Shown: positions 1 through 6,884 of the stretch, in pieces
How positions within the stretch are numbered: the stretch's first letter is position 1
How the letters are laid out: every line of letters begins with the position of its first letter
From: Sneathiellales bacterium
Lineage (GTDB): Bacteria; Pseudomonadota; Alphaproteobacteria; JANQFL01
DNA length: 34,588 nucleotides
Assembly: GCA_028277845.1 (NCBI GenBank)
Contig: JANQFL010000086.1
Span: 1 to 34,588 of the forward strand
Reading direction: 5' to 3'
Program-made: the position numbers and the translations under genes
The notes under the pieces: model-generated
What the model was told of the DNA's origin: nothing
What the model saw: only the letters and a program-made list of their open reading frames with translations
The model's database searches: none

Positions 1-81
1 CTCGGCCATACCCCGGGTATGGCCGTCGCCGCCAGCCTTGGCCTTGGCGCCAATACGCTCCGTCAGAATGTTTCCATCTAA
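1..81 (+). CDS. 3' end of an unrecognised gene, cut by the window edge
   Basis: Frame 1 is open from the first base and stops at TAA 79-81, giving a 26-residue tail that ends LRQNVSI. It is read as a real gene end because a rho-independent terminator follows at 117-146 and because the same peptide tail recurs, diverged but in frame, at 1053-1136 (ending LRQNDSI). I do not recognise the family. The tail is small-residue-rich with no catalytic motif visible. It is convergent with plsY. The function cannot be inferred from this fragment. Confidence 0.5.
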   Translation, partial: LGHTPGMAVAASLGLGANTLRQNVSI

Positions 82-116
82 AGAGGAACTGCTCTAAACA
101 CCACCCAAAGAAAATG

Positions 117-146
117 GCCCCGTCCAATGGCGGGGCTGTTTTTTTG
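117..146. terminator. Rho-independent terminator between the left-edge gene and plsY
   Basis: GCCCCG (117-122) pairs with CGGGGC (131-136) around an 8-base loop. A run of seven T follows at 139-145 on the plus strand, with A-rich sequence on the other side. It would end the left-edge gene and could also act on plsY transcripts arriving from the right. Confidence 0.8.
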
Positions 147-198
147 CGCCATTTGGTTTGGCTTATTGCAGATGCGCCTCAGTGTCGGAGCACGCGTA

Positions 199-885
199 CT
201 AGGTTTGCGATTTCGTATTCGATTCTGGGCTGGTTTGCCCCAGGCGTGGCTCCATCCCTGCCAACAGGCGTAGAATGTTGGCGCGATGCCGCGCGACCAC
301 GTAAGTGCTTCCCGCTAACACCAGCAACTGATAAGGCAACGGTTGTTCCTGGCTGTAGATGAGGGCGATTGCAGTCAATGCCGCGAGCATCGAACTTAAG
401 GAAACAATCCGAGAGATTGCCAGCACGATACCAAATGCTGTCGCGGCACCCAAACCCACTGGCCAGGACAGCGCCAGCAGCACGCCCAGTCCCGTGGCGG
501 CGGATTTGCCGCCTGTAAAATTCAGCCAGACCGAACGGCTATGCCCCAACAATACCGCAAGTCCGGCCAAGCAAACTGCCGAAGAAACCCAGGTTTGCAG
601 ATCGAGCGCCATCGGCGGTTTAACGGACGGCAGCATAAAGAACCACGCAAAAAACCAGCGGGCAAGGACGACCGCCCCCATACCTTTAAGCACATCTACC
701 AAAAGCACCACAAACGCGGGCCATTTGCCCAGGGTGCGCAGTACGTTTGTTGCCCCGGTGGATCTCGAACCATGCTCTCGGATGTCAATACCCCTGAGCA
801 GTTTCCCATTTAGATAGCCTGTGGGAATGGAACCGACGAGATAGGCGATCGCCAGTCCAGCAATACTCACTATCCAGAAAACCAT
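199..885 (-). CDS. plsY: Glycerol-3-phosphate acyltransferase PlsY, cyanobacterium-like
   Basis: PlsY is an inner-membrane enzyme that acylates sn-glycerol 3-phosphate from acyl-phosphate, the first step of phospholipid synthesis. The family motifs are present: GSIPTGYL near the N terminus, GSRSTGATNVLRTLGK, the glycine-rich LNFTGGKSAATGLG, and RHRANI...LLAGMEPRLGQ near the C terminus. Several hydrophobic segments span the protein. I place the start at the ATG at 883-885 (228 aa) because GGGG lies eight bases upstream; a GTG three codons earlier has no visible ribosome site. The motif wording (IREHGS.STGATNVLRTLGK, GHS.SVWL.FTGGKS) resembles, from memory, cyanobacterial PlsY more than proteobacterial PlsY, which suggests transfer. 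It stands alone between two convergent or neighbouring terminators. Confidence 0.93.
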   Translation of the reverse strand: MVFWIVSIAGLAIAYLVGSIPTGYLNGKLLRGIDIREHGSRSTGATNVLRTLGKWPAFVVLLVDVLKGMGAVVLARWFFAWFFMLPSVKPPMALDLQTWVSSAVCLAGLAVLLGHSRSVWLNFTGGKSAATGLGVLLALSWPVGLGAATAFGIVLAISRIVSLSSMLAALTAIALIYSQEQPLPYQLLVLAGSTYVVARHRANILRLLAGMEPRLGQTSPESNTKSQT

Positions 886-1052
886 GAGTTTCACCCCGAC
901 GCACAGGTTTCAGCCAATCCTCAATTCTTCGTCTACCTGTTAGACTGTAATGGGTCAAACGCGGACCAGACCACGCTCTTCCTTCGTCGTCCGGTTTCAA
1001 CATGCAAACGGACGACTGAGATAGCTGGTTGGCGCCAAATCCGGCGGCTGCC

Positions 1053-1155
1053 GTCTCGGCCATACCGCCGGGTATGGCCGTCACCGCCAACCTTGTCCTT
1101 GGCGCCAATGCGCTCCGTCAGAATGACTCCATCTAAGGACGAAATGCTCTCTAGA
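1053..1155 (+). repeat. Diverged second copy of the left-edge gene tail
   Basis: Bases 1054-1155 align with 1-104 at high identity with a one-base indel near the start. The frame from 1053 to the stop at 1134-1136 encodes the same C-terminal peptide with several substitutions, including LRQNDSI against LRQNVSI. The similarity runs about 20 bases past the stop. The frame is closed upstream at 1017-1019, so this is either a gene-end pseudogene or a very short gene. Substitutions are spread out, so the copy is not recent. Confidence 0.65.
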
Positions 1156-1181
1156 ACGCATTTTTCCGTTACGAAAGCGGG

Positions 1182-1210
1182 GCCCCGTGTTAAGCGGGGC
1201 TTTGTTTTGT
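1182..1210 (+). terminator. Rho-independent terminator after the second tail copy
   Basis: GCCCCG (1182-1187) pairs with CGGGGC (1195-1200) around a 7-base loop, followed by TTTGTTTTGT. The stem equals that of the terminator at 117, but loop and flanks differ. Confidence 0.8.
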
Positions 1211-1300
1211 TGTATGAGCGGATATCCCCTCTATTTTGTCTGCCACGCAACGTGTCGAGTCACACCAAAGCCGGCGGGCAATAACGGGATATCCTGATTC

Positions 1301-2557
1301 ATGCGGGCGACTATCAAGTCGATTGCCTCACTTCTGCTCAGCCATGGCCTGCTCCTTCTCGGCAATGGCATGACCAGCATTCTTCTCGGACTCAGAAGCC
1401 GCCTGGAAGGGTTTTCGACGGAGACCACCGGTTTCGTTATGGCCGGGTTTTTTGTCGGGCTGCTTGTCGGTGCCCTCTACGCAGCCCGTGTTGTCGCCGC
1501 GGTCGGACATATTCGCGCCTTTGCGGCCTTTGCATCCGTCATGTCGGTTGCGGTTCTGGCCCACGTTCTTTACGTCGATGCCGTGCTTTGGTTCGGTCTG
1601 CGGGTGGTTGCCGGGTTCAGTATGGCCGGCATGGTGATGGTCGTTGAAAGCTGGGTCAACGAACGGGCCACCAACCAGACGCGCGGGCAAGTCCTGTCTC
1701 TGTATATGATTATCAATTATCTGGGCGCCGGCCTTGGGCAGTTGATGATATTGATCGGTGATCCGGCTCAGTTTCAGCTCTTTATCATCGCTTCCATGGT
1801 CTATTCCTTCGCCCTGGTGCCGATCTTGATGACCAGGGCCACCGCTCCGACCCCGTCATCGCCACGACGGATGCCGATCAGGGAGCTGTTCGGTATTTCA
1901 CCTATCGGCGTTCTCGGCACGGTCTGCTGTGGAATGATCAATTCGTCGGTCAACGGAATGGGCGCCGTTTTTGCGCGAGATGCCGGACTCAATGTCGCGG
2001 GGGTCTCGGCCTTTATGGCGGCGGTTATTTTGAGCGGCATTGCCTTTCAATTTCCCATTGGCCGTCTGTCAGACAGGTTTGACCGGCGCACGGTCCTTCT
2101 TGCGGCTTCCCTGGCGACGGCGCTCGCCGCCCTCACCGTTATTTGGGCAAGCGGCCAGTCTGCCTTGATATTGATTGCCAGCGGTGTCCTGTTCGGAGGG
2201 ATCAGTTTCACCATCCTGCCGTTGGTCTCCGCCCAGGTAAACGACCGGGCCGAGCGCGATCAGTTGGTGCAGGTCGCTGCCGGGTTGCTTATCGCCTATG
2301 GGATCGGCGCCAGTATCGGACCGGTTGTCGCCGCACAGCTGATGGCGTTGATCGGCCCCGCCGGGCTTTTTGTCCTGATTGCAGGCACCCATGCAACGCT
2401 GATTGTGTTTGTCATTTTCCGTATCTTCCAACGCCGCCGGGGAGCAAAAGCCAAAGCACCCTTCCTGCCGTTGGGGAGCATTGGTGTGTCAAGCAAGGAA
2501 CTCTACACGGCAGTCCTCAACAAAACCGAACAGAGCAACTCCGACCAAGCCAAGTGA
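1301..2557 (+). CDS. MFS transporter, YcaD-like
   Basis: A 418-residue major facilitator superfamily permease of the inner membrane; the substrate is unknown. About twelve hydrophobic segments alternate with short charged loops. The loop after the second helix is replaced by a short variant (AARVVAAVGHIRAF). The conserved loop in the second half is GRLSDRFDRRTVLL (about residue 250), the usual MFS cytoplasmic signature. VVESWVNERATNQTRGQVLSLY in the first half (split here only by position, about residues 113-134) is typical of the YcaD subgroup. The tail from about residue 380 is cytoplasmic. There is no strong ribosome site before the ATG. The gene is alone, and a bidirectional terminator at 2701 separates it from the caspase gene. 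Confidence 0.88.
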   Translation: MRATIKSIASLLLSHGLLLLGNGMTSILLGLRSRLEGFSTETTGFVMAGFFVGLLVGALYAARVVAAVGHIRAFAAFASVMSVAVLAHVLYVDAVLWFGLRVVAGFSMAGMVMVVESWVNERATNQTRGQVLSLYMIINYLGAGLGQLMILIGDPAQFQLFIIASMVYSFALVPILMTRATAPTPSSPRRMPIRELFGISPIGVLGTVCCGMINSSVNGMGAVFARDAGLNVAGVSAFMAAVILSGIAFQFPIGRLSDRFDRRTVLLAASLATALAALTVIWASGQSALILIASGVLFGGISFTILPLVSAQVNDRAERDQLVQVAAGLLIAYGIGASIGPVVAAQLMALIGPAGLFVLIAGTHATLIVFVIFRIFQRRRGAKAKAPFLPLGSIGVSSKELYTAVLNKTEQSNSDQAK

Positions 2558-2700
2558 TTGAATTCCGTATCGCCGGCGATCGAGGCCAGACGGCTCCGTC
2601 GTTCACGTCCCATTGAACCCAATCGGGCACGTTCGCAGACATCGGTAAGGGAATACCTGTTGCGGTGGTCCATAATCTGGAATGTCCCAATTCGTTCCGC

Positions 2701-2732
2701 AAAAAGGCCCCGCCTTGCGACGGGGCCTTTTT
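2701..2732. terminator. Bidirectional rho-independent terminator
   Basis: AAAAAGGCCCCG (2701-2712) pairs perfectly with CGGGGCCTTTTT (2721-2732) around an 8-base loop. The A/T arms serve both strands, so it can end the MFS gene (plus) and the caspase gene (minus). Confidence 0.9.
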
Positions 2733-2750
2733 GCTACGGTAGAAGCGGAA

Positions 2751-4958
2751 CTACTTCCTGACGAAGATAAAATCGCCGCCGTCGTGGCCCGACAACCGGA
2801 TATCCGAGTATTCCGGCGTCTGCATGGCGTTCAGCATGACCGGCCGGCGGACTTTGACGAACAGTTCGGTGCCGTCCATGTAGCCGGTATTGTCCTTGAG
2901 CGCCGAAATGAAGGCCTTGGCGAACACCGAATGGGCGCCGCCGCCGCCGTCGGCGACGGGCTCGAGGCCGCCCGACGCCAGCGCGACCCGGGCGCGTTTC
3001 TTGCTCATTTTGCGCAGATAGTCGGGGTTGCGCAGGGTGGTGGAGACCGAGCGGGTCAGGGTGCCGGAGAAGCAGCTGTCCACCACCAGCATGACGTGCT
3101 TGGCGCTCATGGCCTTGAGGGTGTCGGTGATGGTCGCGTTGGACACCCAGCTGACCTGGGTGTCGGGCGAGGCATCCACCGGCAGCCAGTACCCGCGTTC
3201 CGACGAATAGTCGAGAATGCCGTGACCGGCGTAATAGATCAGCAGATTGTCGTTTTCCGTCAGCTTCTTGCGGTAGTCGTCGAGCGCCATGACGATATCC
3301 GCCCGCGTGACATCGAGCAGCAAATTGACGTCGAAACCGTATTCGCCTTCGAGAATGCCGGCGACCGTCTTGGCGTCGTTGACCGCCGTCACGAGTTTCG
3401 GCAACGATTGGTATTTGTTGTTGCCGATGACCAGGGCGTGATAATTGCCGAACTGCACATTGGCCTTGGCCAACTGTGCCTTGGAAAGTTTCCGCGTCTT
3501 CTTCGGTTCGGCCTGGGCCGGTGCCGAGGCGACCTGGGTCGCCGCGTTCGGATCCCGGTCGGTGAGAAGTTCGGAAAAGACGTAGCCCGTCTTGTTGTCG
3601 GGCAACGCCACGAGATACCAGCCGCTGCCCTTGACCTTGCCGAGCACCATGACCGATTCGCCGTTCGACAGCTTGCCGATGGCGTCGTTGCCCGAACCCG
3701 GGCCGCCGCGCACATTGGCGTTGGCGATGGCGTAGTAGGTGCCGACCACCGGTTCGAATTCCGGGATGGCCGAAGGCGCCGCCGGGCTGGCCGGTTGTTG
3801 CGACGTGGGGGCGGGCGCCGGTGCGGCGGCGGGTTGCGGGCTTGGCGCGGGCCGCGGCGCAGGCGCGACCGCCGCCGGACGGTAGGACGGGTCCACCGCG
3901 GCCAAATCGACCGACGTCGGAACGTAGTTGGGATCGACCACGCCGCCGTCGGCTTCCATGGTGGCGGCGATCTGGCTGACAGACGGCGGTGGCGGGGCCG
4001 GTTCCGGAATGGCCCGGGTGCGCATGACCCGGTCGTCGATGGCCGCCATTTCCGAGGGTTCGATGCGATGGCGCATACGGCCGACGCCGTCCCGGCCGGC
4101 TTCCTCGATGTTCCTGATCCGGGCGTTGGATGCCATGCGGTACCAGAAGAAGGCTTCGCGGTAATCCTGTTCGACGCCACGGCCCGCTTCGTACAAACGG
4201 GCGATGTTGATCTGCGCCTTGGCCCAGCCTTGCTTGGCCGAGCGCAAATACCAGCCCGCGGCCGTTTCGAAGTTGCGGCGGACGCCGATACCCCGTTCAT
4301 AGGCCCAGCCCAAGTCGTTTTGCGCCCGCGCAAATCCGTGCGCCGCGGCCGTCTTGAACCAGGCGATGGATTTTTCCAGGTCACGCTGAACGGTACGGTC
4401 GCCCTTCTGATAAATCAGGCCGACATAGTATTCCGACAGTGGATAGGCGTTTTTCGCGGACGGCATGTACCAGCGCAGTGCCTCGGAATAATCCTTCTTT
4501 ACACCGGCGCCCTGGAAATACATGTCGGCCAAATGAGTCTGGGCGTTGACGTCGTTCAATTCGGCGCCACGCAGATACCACTTGTACGCTTCGGAGTAAT
4601 TCTGCAGGTCGTACTGGTAGGTGCCGCCGATGTTCGCGAATGCCGCGCTGTATCCCTTGTCGGCAACGGCGAACAAATAAGGCAGGCCTTCATCGCGCCG
4701 CTTGGCGCGAAGCAGGGCGCGGCCCAGTTGGAACTGAAACCGCAAAACGTCGGGGTGCTGTTCCACCGCCTGGGCGCAGGCCTGAATGGCGGCCCGCGCG
4801 TTCATCAGGTCCCATTGCACGCCGGGTGCGACGCGCTCGGTGTCGGCCGGGTGCGCGGCCAATGTGTCACAGTCATGAATACCCGGGTCGGCCGCATGGG
4901 CCGAAGCCGCGGCAAGAAGGAAAGTCAGTGCCGTCGATGTCAGCAACGCGCGTCGCAT
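2751..4958 (-). CDS. Exported caspase-like protease with Sel1 repeats and an SH3-type domain
   Basis: A 735-residue protein with a signal peptide (residues 1-22, ending AHA). Residues 75-280 hold Sel1/TPR-type repeats (for example YSEAYKWYLRGAELNDVNAQ). A Pro/Ala-rich linker covers 315-400 and a bacterial SH3-type domain covers about 405-465 (ANVRGGPG...GYV). A C14 caspase domain covers about 505-735. The catalytic dyad is intact: His579 in YYAGHG and Cys629 in VDSCFSG. The family is a cysteine peptidase (metacaspase/orthocaspase type); the Sel1 and SH3 parts usually mediate protein or cell-wall contacts. GGAGG lies eight bases before the ATG. The Gly-rich gene 104 bases upstream points the same way, so both may share the promoter region near 5527. 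The periplasmic or surface location and the substrate are inferred or unknown. Confidence 0.93.
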   Translation of the reverse strand: MRRALLTSTALTFLLAAASAHAADPGIHDCDTLAAHPADTERVAPGVQWDLMNARAAIQACAQAVEQHPDVLRFQFQLGRALLRAKRRDEGLPYLFAVADKGYSAAFANIGGTYQYDLQNYSEAYKWYLRGAELNDVNAQTHLADMYFQGAGVKKDYSEALRWYMPSAKNAYPLSEYYVGLIYQKGDRTVQRDLEKSIAWFKTAAAHGFARAQNDLGWAYERGIGVRRNFETAAGWYLRSAKQGWAKAQINIARLYEAGRGVEQDYREAFFWYRMASNARIRNIEEAGRDGVGRMRHRIEPSEMAAIDDRVMRTRAIPEPAPPPPSVSQIAATMEADGGVVDPNYVPTSVDLAAVDPSYRPAAVAPAPRPAPSPQPAAAPAPAPTSQQPASPAAPSAIPEFEPVVGTYYAIANANVRGGPGSGNDAIGKLSNGESVMVLGKVKGSGWYLVALPDNKTGYVFSELLTDRDPNAATQVASAPAQAEPKKTRKLSKAQLAKANVQFGNYHALVIGNNKYQSLPKLVTAVNDAKTVAGILEGEYGFDVNLLLDVTRADIVMALDDYRKKLTENDNLLIYYAGHGILDYSSERGYWLPVDASPDTQVSWVSNATITDTLKAMSAKHVMLVVDSCFSGTLTRSVSTTLRNPDYLRKMSKKRARVALASGGLEPVADGGGGAHSVFAKAFISALKDNTGYMDGTELFVKVRRPVMLNAMQTPEYSDIRLSGHDGGDFIFVRK

Positions 4959-5062
4959 CGTGTGAACCTCCGGTCAAACGTCGGTGAAACCACCCGTCGC
5001 TTGGGCGCGGGTATCAGGTGAAGTAATGGAAATCGCCGGTGACGGTGATCTGGCGCGTGCGG

Positions 5063-5329
5063 TTACCAACCGCCGCCGCCACCGCCTCCGCCACCGCCGC
5101 CTCCGCCGCCGTCACCGCCGCCGCCGTCACCGCCGACCTCGATGGAGGTGAAGCCGCCGGCTTCGGTGCCATCGGAGGCGGACCGGCCTTGCGGATTGTA
5201 CGGGTTCGCCAATTCGACGCCTGTTGGTACGGAGATTTGCAGGGCCGTGGCCGAGCCTGTAGCCAGAACGGCCGTGCCGGCCAGTGCGATGGCCGCCGCC
5301 AGGCTGATGCTGTGCACATACCTTCTCAT
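5063..5329 (-). CDS. Small exported Gly-rich protein
   Basis: An 88-residue protein with a signal peptide (about residues 1-29, hydrophobic AAAIALAGTAVLA core, then SATA). A short polar middle is followed by a C-terminal tail made almost only of glycine with a few Asp, ending in Trp. The DNA of the tail is a GGN-type microsatellite, so length variation by slippage is likely. AAGGGAG lies about six bases before the ATG. It precedes the caspase gene on the same strand. No family is recognised. A surface or matrix role would be guesswork. Confidence 0.75.
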   Translation of the reverse strand: MRRYVHSISLAAAIALAGTAVLATGSATALQISVPTGVELANPYNPQGRSASDGTEAGGFTSIEVGGDGGGGDGGGGGGGGGGGGGGW

Positions 5330-5348
5330 GGGATGCTCCCTTGTCCGA

Positions 5349-5375
5349 TCACCGCAAATTGTGCCCCTGCGGTGA
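5349..5375 (-). promoter_or_regulatory. Inverted repeat in the leader of the Gly-rich gene
   Basis: TCACCGCA (5349-5356) and TGCGGTGA (5368-5375) are perfect 8-base inverted repeats with an 11-base spacer. They lie about 20 bases upstream of the start codon at 5329. It could be an mRNA hairpin or an operator; there is no T-run, so it is not an ordinary terminator. Confidence 0.5.
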
Positions 5376-5526
5376 AGCTTCCATGCTACCTGCCGAACCG
5401 CGACCGTTCAATGACGGCTGTTGGCGAAAACCGAACATCACACGATGTTTACGCCCCGAATGGGCAGGTTCGTCACAGTATTGGGTGTTCTCGGGATGAA
5501 CTGTATGCCGAGACACACCCGCGCGG

Positions 5527-5542
5527 TGTGATAAATATCACT
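5527..5542. promoter_or_regulatory. CRP-type operator upstream of the Gly-rich/caspase genes
   Basis: TGTGATAAATATCACT matches the CRP consensus TGTGA-N6-TCACA at nine of ten half-site bases. It overlaps the stop codon of the gene 5538-6749 and lies about 200 bases upstream of the Gly-rich gene. A regulator with a matching recognition helix is encoded at 8828-9535. Confidence 0.6.
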
Positions 5543-6749
5543 CCGAGACTTCGATTTTCAGCTCCGAAGACGCCATGGACTTGACCGGTAAACGCCGAAA
5601 CACGGTCTTCACGTCCGCAAGCCCGATATTCGTGGTCGCCGCAAAACCTTCCTTCATCAGACCGGCGGGAAGGTCTGCGCGGACATCCCGGTCCGTGGCG
5701 TAGCAGAGAAACCGGGCGGTGCTGCCCTTGTCCGACAGTTGAAACGCCACCGGCAGCCGCGATCCCGGCAGGGAAACGGGGTGACTGGCCGCGATCCAGG
5801 AGTCGACCGAGTTGTCATAGGGGAAAAGCGTGACGAGGCCCTGCTTGTCGTCGAAGTAGAAACAATACAAATGGGCGTCGAAATTGCTTTGCAGCGTCAG
5901 TGTCGCCATCTCGCCCGGTTCATAGCGCGGTTGGCGGCCGCGGTCGCTCGTCAGGAACAGGCCGGGCGTCTGATGGGCGGCGGCCATCTGAGTCAGGATG
6001 GCATGCGCCTGTATGTCGCATCCGGCATCGGCGAGCGCTTTGATCGCATCCGCCGGTGCATTCGGAATCCGGTCGACGATGGAAATACTGAATCGCGTAC
6101 CGGCGATCTGGCCGGTCGGCTGAACGACATAGTCTTCGCCGTTTTGCAACGGCAAATCGTTCGGCCAGGGTGCCGTGTTCTGATCCTTGACCAAGGAAAT
6201 GCTGACGCTCTTTTTCGTTCTCGCGTTGCGCAAGGCAACGCTGCCGGCGGCACTGGCATCGGACCTGAATATCTGCGCACTCCTGCCTGACAGGCAGTAC
6301 TTTCCGCCCAGCGCGACGTCGATCGCATCGCTTGGGCGGTCGATGTTGTTGCCGCCGGCATAGGCCGAGCGGCTGGCACCCAAGGTGTTCGTCGTCCGCT
6401 CCGTCCGCTTGATCAGACTGGCCAATGCGGAAACCAGCGCACTGCCTTCGCCGGCCTTGCGCCCGGCCTGCGGAACGCCGTCGAAGGGGCCGGATATGAC
6501 AAGCGTTTTTCCGGATTGGTCGAGCAAGGTCAGCGACGCGCCGGCCGGTACGGTCACGCCGGCGCCGTCGGTTACCACATGTCCCGCGCCATAGCCGACG
6601 GCCGTCGACGCGACGACGATCATATCGGCCCGTGCCGCGTGGTATGTCGCCAGCGACATCGCCGACACGGCGGCCATCAAACCGATCGACGTGGCGACAC
6701 AACGCGTTTTCTTCGCAATTCTCACGGTGAACTTCGCTTGCTTTTCCAT
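5538..6749 (-). CDS. Exported FecR-like/DUF4384 protein
   Basis: A 403-residue protein. The N terminus has a basic stretch and a hydrophobic segment (about residues 18-41, ending ARA) that is a signal peptide or anchor. Residues 43-92 (VTVPAGASLTLLDQSGKTL) look like the beta-rich FecR-type domain. The C-terminal part from about 262 begins LFLTSDRG.QP.Y.PGE and is a DUF4384-type domain. The same domain, with similar wording, ends the CsgG-like lipoprotein at 9870. No catalytic residues are recognised. It is transcribed away from the divergent cyclase gene at 6885, with 135 bases between the two starts. The role in the envelope is inferred. Confidence 0.75.
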   Translation of the reverse strand: MEKQAKFTVRIAKKTRCVATSIGLMAAVSAMSLATYHAARADMIVVASTAVGYGAGHVVTDGAGVTVPAGASLTLLDQSGKTLVISGPFDGVPQAGRKAGEGSALVSALASLIKRTERTTNTLGASRSAYAGGNNIDRPSDAIDVALGGKYCLSGRSAQIFRSDASAAGSVALRNARTKKSVSISLVKDQNTAPWPNDLPLQNGEDYVVQPTGQIAGTRFSISIVDRIPNAPADAIKALADAGCDIQAHAILTQMAAAHQTPGLFLTSDRGRQPRYEPGEMATLTLQSNFDAHLYCFYFDDKQGLVTLFPYDNSVDSWIAASHPVSLPGSRLPVAFQLSDKGSTARFLCYATDRDVRADLPAGLMKEGFAATTNIGLADVKTVFRRLPVKSMASSELKIEVSE

Positions 6750-6884
6750 GCCTGAACCGTTTTAGGCTATCATCCGGCCGAATTCGCAACAACCTCGGGT
6801 GGCGGCGCGCGTGGCGGACATATCGATACCCCGGCTCCGATTGTCAACGGACGGCCCGTTCATGCCGCCGCGGGAGACACGCCG

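Larger units (their letters stand above)
886..1300. other. Intergenic region between plsY and the MFS gene
   Basis: No intact gene is visible. The region holds the leader of plsY on the minus strand, a diverged second copy of the left-edge gene tail (1053-1155) and that copy's own terminator (1182-1210). The stretch 895-1052 is closed by stops in the frame of the copied tail (TGA at 1017-1019), so nothing upstream supports a full-length gene for it. Confidence 0.6.

Noticed and set aside
2682-5021. A 779-codon plus-strand open frame opposite the caspase gene
   Set aside because: The minus strand has a complete signal peptide, domains and catalytic residues. The plus frame is the usual open shadow in GC-rich DNA.
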